DNA from: Epithemia pelagica
Taxonomy: Eukaryota; Bacillariophyta; Bacillariophyceae; Surirellales; Surirellaceae
Assembly (NCBI GenBank): GCA_946965045.2
Contig: OX337228.1
Location: 682,001-746,000, forward strand
DNA length: 64,000 bases
Direction of reading: 5' to 3'
Under the pieces are notes generated by a model that saw only the letters and a program-made list of their open reading frames with translations, made no database searches and was not told where the DNA came from. Below are positions 1 through 9,118 of the stretch, piece by piece (within the stretch, counting starts at the first letter, position 1; every line of letters starts with the position of its first letter). The translations under genes were made by a program, and so were the position numbers.

Positions 1-370
1 AAGTCTTTACTTAGATGAGATTGCCACTCGGATGGCCGATCAATTCTCTCCTCTCTGCACGAAAGGACGAACGCGTCCGCGATCCTTCAGGTCAAACGTA
101 CAAAACTTCATTTGAGGTTTGGGGGAAACGGTGGGGACTGTCTACAATTGCCACTTGGGTTTAATTATGCCACCGTGACAGATTACTTAGGGAAAATTTC
201 ATCCGTTGCGCCGCGTGCCTTCCTCATTTTACAGCGCGACAGATTTTTTCCTGAGAGGCCTGATCCCATCAACCAAACAAAACGAGTGACCGTGAAAAAG
301 GGTGTCCACAAAAAACAAAAAGGATAGTATAGCAACGACAACACTATTGACGAGACAACAGCGAAAAGAT

Positions 371-886
371 ATGTTGCTCTACATCGACAAGCGCCGGGTT
401 AGTGCGCGGCTTCAAAGTCGCACCGACAAGAGTGTTGCGATGGCAACGGGTACGTCAAAACTCGCTCTGCGCCCCATCCATAAAGGTGCCCAGAAGAACA
501 ACAAGAACAACAAGAACAACAAGAACAAGGAGAAGACGGTTACCAAGAAAGAGAAGGAAGAGCTCTTGGCCGGGTGTGATCCAATCAAAGCTGGTGGCTC
601 ATCGATCCTCAAGATTCGCGACGACTTAGTTGAGCACGGATCGAACGGCGGAAGCAACACTCCATTGCGCCACACCAAGATCAAGTTTGCTGATGAACTC
701 AGCCCAGTTTATGAGGAGCTCAAGAAGCCTTTATCACGTGTCTCACTCATAAGCAACGCTTCTACGCGCAGTGTCAACACTGCATCCTCTTGTGGAACCG
801 CTGTCGATAGCGAGCTTTCCTTTGACTTTGCCGAGACCCAACAAGATGAGCATGACGACGTCTACAACCATTATGTGGCCTCCTAA
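371..886 (+). CDS. Hypothetical repeat-borne protein, 171 aa
   Basis: Open frame from the ATG at 371 to TAA at 886. The product is basic and polar in its first half (an Asn-Asn-Lys run near residues 40-52, then KEKTVTKKEKEELLAG) and acidic at the end (ETQQDEHDDVYNHY), with no signal peptide or membrane segment. The frame stays open upstream to about 302 without an ATG, and CAACAG just before the ATG could be a splice acceptor, so an upstream exon is possible. No family recognised. The second copy at 29697-30080 differs by an in-frame loss of one Asn-Lys unit (9 bp) but is then broken by a 14 bp deletion. Conserved coding-like sequence in a repeat suggests it once encoded a real product; function unknown. 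Confidence 0.45.
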   Translation: MLLYIDKRRVSARLQSRTDKSVAMATGTSKLALRPIHKGAQKNNKNNKNNKNKEKTVTKKEKEELLAGCDPIKAGGSSILKIRDDLVEHGSNGGSNTPLRHTKIKFADELSPVYEELKKPLSRVSLISNASTRSVNTASSCGTAVDSELSFDFAETQQDEHDDVYNHYVAS

Positions 887-1074
887 TGATCCTGTAGTAA
901 GTCTTTTGTAGCGCTGACCTTAAATTAGTCCAGACAGTTGTTTCATTAGTCACGCAACAGGGTTTCTGCCTTAGGAGCAGCGTAGTTGTCGCATACCTAG
1001 AAAACCTTTTGTCAAATCAATCATGACCTCATTCATCACAACCATGGATCCTACGTAAGATCTGAGACTGCTGA

Positions 1075-1900
1075 TCCCTCAAGTAGAGCCTAAACTAAAA
1101 GATATGTTAATATCACGTACAGAGCCGCCATGGCCGGATATCGGCATGGCGTCATCGTTCGGTCGAAATCTCGTGTGCTGTTTGGTGCGTCGAAGAAGCG
1201 TCGAACGAGGATCGCATCTTTCATCACGACCATGGCGCCTACGTGAGATCTGAAACTTTCCAAACCTTATGTACATCTTAAACTAAACCATATGTAAATA
1301 TCACGTACAGAGCCGACATGGCTGAATATCGGCATGGCGTCATCGCTCGGTCGAAAGCTCGTGTGCTTTTTGGTGTGGCGAAAAAGTGTCCATCAATGAT
1401 CATCTCGTTCATCACAACCAAGGCTCCGATCTTTGATCTGATATGTCGGATCCCTAAACTAGAACCTAAATTAATAGCCTATTAAGTAGGACGTCCGAAG
1501 CGGCCATATTCATGGAGCCGCATCTCGTCATCCTTCGGTCGAAAATTTGTGTGGCGTGTGGTGCGTCGAAAAGAAGGGTCCATCGATGGTTGGCCATTGC
1601 ATCACGACCATACCGCCGATGGTCGATCTGATACGCCCGATCTCTAAAGTAGAACCTAAATTAGTAGCCTATTGAGTAGGACGTCCGAAGCGAACGGATC
1701 CGTGGATTCGCATCTCGTCATCCTTCGGTCAAAAACTCGTGTGGTGTGTGGTGCGTCGAAAGGAAGCGTCCATCGATGGTTGGCCATTTCTCCATGGCCA
1801 TACCACTGATGGTCGATCTGATACGCCACATCTCTCACGTAGAGCTTAAATTAGTAGCCTATTAAGTAGGAAGTCCAGAGCAGACGGATCCGTGGAGCTG
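1075..1900. repeat. ~189 bp tandem satellite, about four to five units
   Basis: A recognisable core, CGTCATC(G/C)(T/C)TCGGTCGAAA, recurs near 1149, 1339, 1527 and 1717, that is every 188-190 bp. Each unit also carries TGGTGCGTCGAAAA, a GATCTGATACG block and a TAGAACCTAAATTA block. Units diverge from one another by several percent up to more than ten. The same satellite is present at 30400-31320, inverted at 20380-21110, and as a distant pair at 21591-21880. No coding signal. Confidence 0.8.
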
Positions 1901-2357
1901 CAGGACGGCGAATAACAATGCAAATCTCATGCGGTACGTGCCGCGTCGAAAAATCGACGCAATGGGATGAAAGCTCGTTTGAATCCTATGCTTAGAGATA
2001 GCGTATAGGGGTCAAACGCTTTCTCATTTACACTAAGATCGATAACATGCTTCAATTTCACGGCATTTGGTCCAGTATTGGTGGAGAAATACCATGGTGA
2101 AGTCACGGGCCAACCGGCAATCTAGCGGCCAAATCGCCAAAAGAGAAAAAATGACCCTACAATGATGACTAAGAATTCCATCAGAATGGACGATATGGAA
2201 AATCTGCCCCGTGGGGACCTAAAGCATTGTCTGAAGATGAAGTCTATCATCACAGTTCTATGGAGGTGCTATGTTGAGTGAGTAATCCTAAAAGACCACC
2301 ATGGTCTTTTGGCCGGTAGAATGCGCAGTCTGTCCGCTTCACCTACGAAGGCACTAG

Positions 2358-3202
2358 GTGGTGTCCATGACGGGAGTCGCCCTTTTAAACCGTCCGACCG
2401 CCGACCGTTTGTGGACGTCAAAAACTGTTCCCAAAACAAAAACTCCCATCCAGCACCCCTCATGATCGACTGCAGTACAAACAGCAAACGGTTTCCCCTA
2501 TCATCTATACTACACGATTCTCTCGCATGGCGAATACTCTGCTGCTCCACACAACGTCTCATGCCTGTTTTTTCTCCATCCTGGAACGCGTATTCCTAGC
2601 TAGAGGTAGCTGTATATAAGAAGGAAAGTGGCTCTCTCGTCCATGTGGCTGGCAACCAAGGACACAGATGTACATCTTCCTATCGTAACCTTTGGTCCTT
2701 TGTAATAAGTCGAGGAGCCATGATCAAATGTGCAAGAGAGGTAGGTGCTCCAGAAAAAGACGACGTGATCCCCAGATTCCAGCAAACAGGGTAGGTAGGC
2801 ACCACAGTTCGATCAAGGAGGAAGTCAAGAATGTGCGAGTCTTTTGGACAGGTTTATCGATGCGACGGCGTTCATTTGCCTCGCCTTTTTGGACCCTACG
2901 AAGCGAGCCAAGGATGAAATAGTGTTTCTACCATGCACCTTCACGTGTCGGTTGTTCTTGCACCGTCTTGACGTCTCTGTTGGCTGTTAGACCGGCGGAT
3001 ACCTTCGTACTCTTGTTCCTTTCCGAAGGAGGGCTTCCTGAAGAAAAATACCTTTTGATCGGGTCTAGTGGTAATGAATTGAATCTCTCTCTACTCCCAA
3101 AGGCCCTTTCAATGTTTTTCGCCTATTGCCACCAACATTACCTCTTCCCGTATCGAGCGTCGGATATGTTGTGTATTTTGGGTGATGTCATGTGTGACTG
3201 TG
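2358..3202. other. Non-coding spacer
   Basis: No supported gene. Open frames are short, overlap on both strands and show no domain or splice pattern. No terminal repeats or RNA gene seen. Confidence 0.5.
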
Positions 3203-3550
3203 ACTGGGAAATTGGGCGTTGGCGTGGGAGCCCATGAATGACTCCACAACCAGAATCAGGAAAGCTCAATCGAGTTTCGTCCCTTTCAGCTCCAAAAGTT
3301 TTTGGATCACCAAAACGACATTATCATCTATTTTTTTGGTCGTGTGAAATTGGTAGAGACTCACTGGGAAATTGGGCGTTGGCGTGGGAACCCATGAATG
3401 ACTCCCCAACCAGAATCAGGAAAGCTCAATCGAGTTTCGTCCCTTTCAGCTCCAAAAGTTTTTGGATCACCAAAACGACAATATCATCTATTTTTTTGGT
3501 CGTGTGAAATTGGTAGAGACTCACTGGGAAATTGGGCGTTGGCGTGGCCA
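3203..3550. repeat. 160 bp tandem repeat, 2.2 copies
   Basis: The block starting ACTGGGAAATTGGGCGTT begins at 3203, 3363 and 3523, giving an exact 160 bp period. The first two units differ by only a few bases and the third is cut after about 25 bp. Non-coding. Confidence 0.9.
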
Positions 3551-3670
3551 AGACACCACGATCGAGAAAATATCTCGAATTCGAACATTTAATAATTGCC
3601 ACCATATGGAGGCAATATTGGAAAAGTGCGAGGAGTATTGGACTAGGTAGCACGAATATGAGCTCGTAGC

Positions 3671-4025
3671 TAGTGTTGGGGAAATGTGGCACGTGGAATG
3701 CCCGGGGTCATGGGCAAGGTGGGCACGATACCCCTGTGCCCATTGATGTCAAAATGACCATGGGCATTCCCAGGAGCGACTAAACACGTCGTGCATACTT
3801 TTTGGGCATGAGATCTTCGTTTTTCCGTAGATTGAGTAAGGGCATGACTTTGGAATGGGGTAATCTAGAGGTTATCCAGGGGTAACATAACGTGCTCTGG
3901 GCAATGGGAACGCTCCCATTACGACCATCCTTGAAAGGCATGCCTGGGTAATGGAAACGTTACCATCAGTCATAGATGGGAGCGTCCCTCGTGCCCATCA
4001 GAATGAGACCGTTACCCCAACACTA
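3671..4025. mobile_element. hAT-type MITE, 355 bp
   Basis: The ends are inverted repeats: TAGTGTTGGGG at 3671-3681 and its reverse complement at 4015-4025, followed inward by near-matching bases. They are flanked by an 8 bp direct repeat, CTCGTAGC (3663-3670) and CTCGTAGG (4026-4033), 7 of 8 matching. An 8 bp duplication and a TAGTG-type terminus are typical of hAT elements. The interior has no open frame but several short palindromes such as TAATGGGAACGCTCCCATTA. Non-autonomous; it depends on a hAT transposase not present in this window. Confidence 0.7.
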
Positions 4026-4033
4026 CTCGTAGG

Positions 4034-4460
4034 TCGTACTCGTACTCGTATTCTTTGAGTCCCCAAAGGCCAAAGGGCCTTTCTCTCTTTGTCTCTTTGT
4101 CTCTTTCTTTCTGTCTTTCTCTCTTTCATATTCTGCATTCGTAGAGCGATATTTGATGTAAGATTTTGTAGAATACGAGTATACTCGTACTCGTAATCGT
4201 TTCCCATTTCCTGTATCCGATATCCGATGACCCCCTTTCGAGTATTCGTACCCTACGAGTACCTGGGTCCTGGGTGAATCAAAGCATAGAACATAAATCT
4301 TAAATCTTTGTATCGCCCACACGCTAAATTTCACTGGAAACTGGACATTTGAATTTAAGCAACGTAGAACGTAGTAGAGATATCGGGTTGGGAGTACTAT
4401 AGGATCCTTCCGCCGCTAACGCCAACGTCTTTCGAGCGCATGATCGGGTTCTCCTTTGCG
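4034..4460. other. Non-coding spacer with a CT-rich tract
   Basis: Contains ACTCGT runs at 4023-4050 that reappear in inverted order at 4171-4200 around a pyrimidine tract (TCTCTTTGTCTCTTTG-like, 4080-4130). The arms could form an imperfect hairpin. No gene seen. Confidence 0.4.
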
Positions 4461-4656
4461 GGTCATCCTGTGGCCCTGCCACTTTTGGAAATGACTGTTG
4501 CACAAACATTCTCAATATGCACCATTTGGGGGAAAAACCAAAAAGGTCATCATTCGGGTCATCCTGTGGCCCTGCCACTTTTGGAAATGACTGTAGCACA
4601 AACATATTCTCAATATTCACCATTTGGGGGAAAAACCAAAAAGGTCATCATTCGAG
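4461..4656. repeat. 96 bp tandem duplication
   Basis: GGTCATCCTGTGGCCCTGCC starts at 4461 and again at 4557; the two units match over almost their whole length with a few base and indel differences. It lies about 200 bp upstream of the Pro-Thr-repeat gene and could belong to its upstream region (inference). Confidence 0.85.
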
Positions 4657-4855
4657 AAGAAATGATCGACGACGATATCGTTGTTGTGCAAGTTTTTTCG
4701 TCACTTTACTAGTTGGAAACTCATATTTTTCATTTGATCCGTTTGGTTTCATCAAAGCTTCGAGGCTCCACCACCAGGGACATTGACCGTGAGCCCTCTT
4801 GTCGACCTACTAGAGACAGTACCACTTTGGAGCAAAGCGAACGCTCCCCATCACC

Positions 4856-7378
4856 ATGGTTTCCTCCTCCTGTAGAATTGCCACTATGGGGAAACGGGGG
4901 ACCCGCTTTCTCCACGCACTCCTTGTTGTACAGCTTCTGTGTGGAACCAGATTTGCCACGTCCACCAACCCAGACAGACGAAAAGAACCTGTCGTCTCCT
5001 TGTCGTCCCCGGCTTCTCCAACGCCCACTCCTCCCGTACCTTCCGACGCTATGTTGTTGAAGGAAAGTAAAACGACGACGAGCTGCAACGAAGCCGACCC
5101 ATGCAACATGAATGTGACAACCAAGACTGCTGAGGACAATAGTTCTCATAACACAACTGAACATCCCACGTCTGTGACAAAGTCAGCTTCCAGTCTTCAA
5201 GGTTTTTGGTCATCCTTGTGGTCCGAAAAAGACCAAACATCCCATTCATCGCACCAGGATGATACGAACCTGTTGAAACCACCAATCACGAATTCGAATC
5301 TTTCCAAACGCGTTCCGTACGATGACGACCGAGAAAACACCGACTCGACCGATGTCGGGGGGCATTTGCGATCGGGTGTTTCCCGCCGACGACTAAATGG
5401 TTTGACCGACAGTCCCACAAGTCAGCCCACGGACGCACCAACCGACAATCCCACATCGACCCCGACATCTGCGCCCACGAACAATCCCACTAATCAACCC
5501 ACGGCCGGTCCCACCACACCTCCGACCAGTCAACCTACGTCCACCCCTACCAGTGAGCCCACTGAAACACCCACGAGTACTCCCACATCACAGCCAACTG
5601 ACAATCCCACTGACAATCCCACTGCAAGTCCCACAGACGGCCCGACGAACGCTCCCACATCAACACCAACCAGTCAACCAACGAGCTCACCTACGAGTGG
5701 TCCTACAACTGAGCCGACTGAAAATCCGACAGCCCCAACGTCAAGTCCTACAGGAAGTCCTACAGCCCCAACGTCTTCTCCCACAGGAAGCCCAACAGCC
5801 CCTACGTCAGCACCGACAGCCGGCCCAACGTCAGCTCCGACTTCGGGACCTACAAGTGGACCAACAAGCAGTCCGACAAGTGGACCAACAAGTGGACCAA
5901 CATCGTCGCCGACCAGCGAGCCAACTTCATCACCAACGAGTACTCCAACAGATGGACCCACATTTGGTCCAACATCTGGTCCTACCGACGGACCAACATC
6001 TGCACCAACAAGTGGACCTACCGACAATCCCACATCGACCCCGACATCTGCGCCCACGAACAATCCCACTAATCAACCCACGGCCGGTCCCACCACACCT
6101 CCGACCAGTCAACCTACGTCCACCCCTACCAGTGAGCCCACTGAAACACCCACGAGTACTCCCACATCACAGCCAACTGACAATCCCACTGACAATCCCA
6201 CTGCAAGTCCCACAGACGGCCCGACGAACGCTCCCACATCAACACCAACCAGTCAACCAACGAGCTCACCTACGAGTGGTCCTACAACTGAGCCGACTGA
6301 AAATCCGACGAGCAGTCCGACAAGTGCACCGACGTCATCACCATCATCGTTGCCGACCAGTGAGCCTACGGAAACCCCAACGAGTACTCCAACAGCAGAA
6401 CCAACTGATGGTCCCACATCAGCTCCGACAGCCGGCCCAACATCCGCTCCGACATCAGAACCAACCGCTGGTCCCACATCTGCTCCCACATCAGCTCCGA
6501 CAACAGAGCCTACTGCAAGTCCCACATCTGCTCCCACAGATGGCCCAACATCCGCTCCGACAACCCAACCGACTGATGCTCCCACATCTGCTCCGACTGA
6601 TGGCCCAACGTCTGCTCCAACATCGACACCCACAAGTCAACCAACGAGTGCACCAACAAGTGGACCAACAAACAGTCCGACAAGTGGACCAACATCGTCG
6701 CCGACCAGCGAGCCAACTTCATCACCAACGAGTACTCCAACAGATGGACCCACATCTGGTCCAACATCTGGTCCTACCGCCGGACCAACGTCAGCTCCAA
6801 CATCTGCACCAACAAGTGGACCTACAAGTGGACCAACTGCGGGTCCGACTAGTCAACCAACCTCCGGTCCTACGACAGCCCCGACGGCTGCACCAACAAG
6901 CGGCCCCACTTCACAGCCGACAAGTGCACCAACGGCACAACCAACGTCCAATCCAACAACCCCAACGTCAAGTCCTACAGGAAGTCCTACAGCCCCAACG
7001 TCTTCTCCCACTTTGGTTCCAACAAGTGCACCAACTAGTGTCCCTACGGCCGCTCCGACTGCCGTTCCGACAACACAGCCAACCCAATCTCCGTCAAGTA
7101 GTACTGACGAACCCACCGCTGGTGTTCCGCCGGCTGCGGAGAGTAGTACAAGCAAAAAGAGTAAGAAGAGTAAGAAGAGTAAGAAGAGTAAGAAGAGTAA
7201 CTCTACGGCCGCTCCGACTGCCGTTCCGACAACACAGCCAACCCAATCTCCGTCAAGAAGTGACGAACCCACCGCTGGTGTTCCGCCGGCTGCGGAGAGT
7301 AGTACAAGCAAAAAGAGTAAGAAGAGTAAAAAGAGTAAGAAGAGTAAGAAGAGTAAGAAGAGTAAGAAGAAAGAGTGA
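4856..7378 (+). CDS. Secreted Pro-Thr-repeat protein with Lys/Ser tail, 840 aa
   Basis: One uninterrupted frame. The start at 4856 (ATCACCATGG context) puts 20 residues before a hydrophobic stretch, LHALLVVQLLCG; a second ATG at 4886 gives a more standard signal peptide. Residues 25-180 are mixed, with NATT-type glycosylation sites, followed by SRRRL. From about 185 to 755 the protein is almost pure PTxxPTSxPTS repeat, an extended, heavily O-glycosylatable stalk. It ends with two blocks of SKKSKKS repeats separated by a second copy of the TQPTQSPS...PPAAESSTS module. Bases 5441-5730 are repeated identically at 6020-6309, an in-frame 579 bp shift, so the stalk grows by internal duplication. 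Such proteins in diatoms are thought to be extracellular or wall-associated; the basic tail could bind silica or acidic polysaccharide (inference). No intron seen. Confidence 0.85.
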   Translation: MVSSSCRIATMGKRGTRFLHALLVVQLLCGTRFATSTNPDRRKEPVVSLSSPASPTPTPPVPSDAMLLKESKTTTSCNEADPCNMNVTTKTAEDNSSHNTTEHPTSVTKSASSLQGFWSSLWSEKDQTSHSSHQDDTNLLKPPITNSNLSKRVPYDDDRENTDSTDVGGHLRSGVSRRRLNGLTDSPTSQPTDAPTDNPTSTPTSAPTNNPTNQPTAGPTTPPTSQPTSTPTSEPTETPTSTPTSQPTDNPTDNPTASPTDGPTNAPTSTPTSQPTSSPTSGPTTEPTENPTAPTSSPTGSPTAPTSSPTGSPTAPTSAPTAGPTSAPTSGPTSGPTSSPTSGPTSGPTSSPTSEPTSSPTSTPTDGPTFGPTSGPTDGPTSAPTSGPTDNPTSTPTSAPTNNPTNQPTAGPTTPPTSQPTSTPTSEPTETPTSTPTSQPTDNPTDNPTASPTDGPTNAPTSTPTSQPTSSPTSGPTTEPTENPTSSPTSAPTSSPSSLPTSEPTETPTSTPTAEPTDGPTSAPTAGPTSAPTSEPTAGPTSAPTSAPTTEPTASPTSAPTDGPTSAPTTQPTDAPTSAPTDGPTSAPTSTPTSQPTSAPTSGPTNSPTSGPTSSPTSEPTSSPTSTPTDGPTSGPTSGPTAGPTSAPTSAPTSGPTSGPTAGPTSQPTSGPTTAPTAAPTSGPTSQPTSAPTAQPTSNPTTPTSSPTGSPTAPTSSPTLVPTSAPTSVPTAAPTAVPTTQPTQSPSSSTDEPTAGVPPAAESSTSKKSKKSKKSKKSKKSNSTAAPTAVPTTQPTQSPSRSDEPTAGVPPAAESSTSKKSKKSKKSKKSKKSKKSKKKE

Positions 7379-7530
7379 AAAGAGTGAAAAGAGTAAAAAG
7401 AGTGAAAAGAGTAAAAAGAGTAAAAAGAGTGAAAAGAGTGGAAAAGTTCCACAGACTAAAAACTAAAACGGCAAAGAGTGCAAAGAGTGCAAAGAGTGCA
7501 AAGAGCAAAAAGAAGAAAAAGAAGGTCATG
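7309..7530 (+). repeat. 9 bp coding minisatellite running past the stop codon
   Basis: AAGAGTAAG-type units encode the Ser-Lys-Lys tail, but the array does not end at the TGA (7376-7378). It continues to about 7440 as AAAAGAGTG/AAAAGAGTA units in a shifted frame, reading Lys-Ser-Glu-Lys-Ser-Lys, and then as AAGAGTGCA units to about 7505. A one-base slip near 7370 would lengthen the tail by some 30 residues. The array is a likely site of length change. Confidence 0.75.
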
Positions 7531-7559
7531 AATGCTACGGTAGCTGTGATAGCGTGAAA

Positions 7560-8423
7560 AAAGACGCCCTATTCACCAAGAATATCAGTTGCTTTAGTCG
7601 TATTATCTTCATCAGAAAAGATTCATAATATTATTTTAAATGGTCTGTGTACACAATACACATATGTAGTTGATGTGGCAATGTAATGTCCATTGAAGAT
7701 TCAAATCGATCAAAACAAATGGGAGCAACTGGGGTTCCCACGTTGGCGCAGTCAACCAATCTGATATGTGTGGTACGGATATCTTTGATATGTTCGTAAC
7801 TTGGATTCTCATGTTGGAGACGTCGTTTCTGTTTTGAGATTTGTTTCCCACTCAGCCTTTGCACATTCCATGAAATGCTTTCTTATACTCTAGGTAGTTC
7901 ATAGGGGCATAATCGTTGTACTACGGGAGTCCACGAAACGGCCAATACTTTGAGTTACCGGAATGTCAACGAATAAGTGCTATCGAATATGTTTCTGTGC
8001 GTCGCGTTGACCCAGAAGTATTCTCTTTTATGTCTTTGCATAGAATTATTTCTATGTACTATACAGTGAAAGGTCATACGTGGAGGCTATGACTTGATTT
8101 CCCGCCTGCAGTCTCAACATTTATACGAATCAACAAATTAAAATACATTTTTTGCCGATCCTAATCAATGTGTGTGATTCATAAATGTTGCTGGTAACTC
8201 TGCTCTAATGGAGGTATCGGAATGATTGCTAAGCTTTTGACCGACTTGCTCAAAGGGTAATTTGTCGAGAAAGTTCTTCGTTTAAATCGACGAACACAAT
8301 CCCCTTGCTTCATATAAACTCGTAGTGTTTTGTGCTCTGTATAACAACCGTCGTACCTTCAGGTTCATGGAGTGATCCCATCGAGCTGCGGCAGACAGAT
8401 TCATCGTTCTTCGCTTTCGTCAG
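7560..8423. other. Non-coding spacer
   Basis: No coding frame, repeat or RNA gene that can be supported. Local AT-rich stretches near 7600-7660 and 8130-8160 may belong to the 3' ends of the convergent genes on either side. Confidence 0.4.
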
Positions 8424-8602
8424 TCATTGCCAGCCTGCCTTACATGGATAGCTTCTTGATTCTGTCTTTGCAGCTGCCGTTCTAGTTCTTCATGAAGTAA
8501 CACAGCTTCGTTGTGTGCTTGTTCAAGCGATAATTGTTCTTGGGAAGCAACGGCAGCATAGAATCGAGGTCGCAAGTTCTCACTGCTGCTCAAGGTGAAC
8601 TG
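8424..8602 (-). pseudogene. Split host gene: last coding segment
   Basis: Read on the minus strand from the copia target site, the frame gives LQFTLSSSENLRPRF and then an alpha-helical, Gln/Glu/Leu-rich run (HEELERQLQRQNQEA) ending in TGA at 8426-8424. This frame continues exactly, through the single target copy AGATTA, from the exon at 15014-14940 on the far side of the copia element. It is therefore the C-terminus of the gene interrupted by that insertion. The predicted coiled-coil-like end has no recognised domain. Confidence 0.75.
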
Positions 8603-8608
8603 TAATCT

Positions 8609-9091
8609 TGTTGTTTTCCTGCTACCGTGGGCAACAAGAACGAGCTCAACCCGTGTAAAACAAAGTTAAGTTGTGTGCTTAGTCTTTACTTCTACTCGTA
8701 GCGATGGCTGTGATCCGTTGGATCATCGGCCGTTGGATAAAGTAGATTGGAGATCTTTTTGCGATCTTGTTGCAATCTTGGTTTCCTATGTATCGTCGTC
8801 CAGCCCGTTCTTGCCTGTCAGAATGTTTAGACGACGACAGTAATGGGATGCCACAGGATCTTGTTTCTCTATGTATTGGACTGGTTTGGGCCGTTATTGT
8901 TGATGACGCGTTGCTCCAAGTGAGACTTGGTCGGCCCATTGGTTCATTTGTTCTGTTCCTGTCCTCAATGGAATAACGATGGTGAGGTGGTACTCGTCTC
9001 TTGTCGGTCGAATCTTCTACTTCCGAATGCCGGTTCCGAATGCTGGTCGCACTTCTTCATTCACTGACCATATCTCTCATTATTTCGAACA
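8609..9091 (-). repeat. 3' LTR of copia element 1
   Basis: 483 bp, matching 14459-14939 except for G/A in GGTGAGGTGG and an extra CT near 9076. The 86-codon frame on its minus strand (8939-8679) is simply LTR sequence and is repeated in the other LTR. Confidence 0.95.
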
Positions 9092-9100
9092 CTCCCTCTC
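9092..9100 (-). other. Polypurine tract of copia element 1
   Basis: Minus-strand GAGAGGGAG directly next to the 3' LTR; the expected place for plus-strand DNA priming. Confidence 0.75.
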
Positions 9101-9118
9101 GGCCGAGTAGAGTCGATG

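Larger units (their letters stand above)
1..2357. repeat. Segmental repeat, copy 1 (direct copy at 29327-31808)
   Basis: The stretch from the first base to about 2357 is repeated almost base for base at 29327-31808. The two copies share a 5' part with a small ORF, a satellite middle part, and a unique-looking 3' part ending at the sequence GGCACTA, after which they diverge. The 3' part and some satellite units also occur inverted at 19893-21110. Because the window starts inside or at the edge of the repeat, the true left end is unknown. No transposase, LTR or terminal inverted repeat was found in it, so its way of spreading is open. Confidence 0.85.

Noticed and set aside
5553-7466. A 637-codon frame (Pro/Gln/His-rich) and several Val-Gly-rich minus frames over the Pro-Thr gene
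   Set aside because: They are out-of-frame shadows of the repeat array. The Pro-Thr frame alone has a start with signal peptide and a meaningful tail.
8679-8939. 86-codon minus frame near 8.7 kb, repeated at 14529-14789
   Set aside because: It is LTR sequence and is duplicated only because the LTR is.
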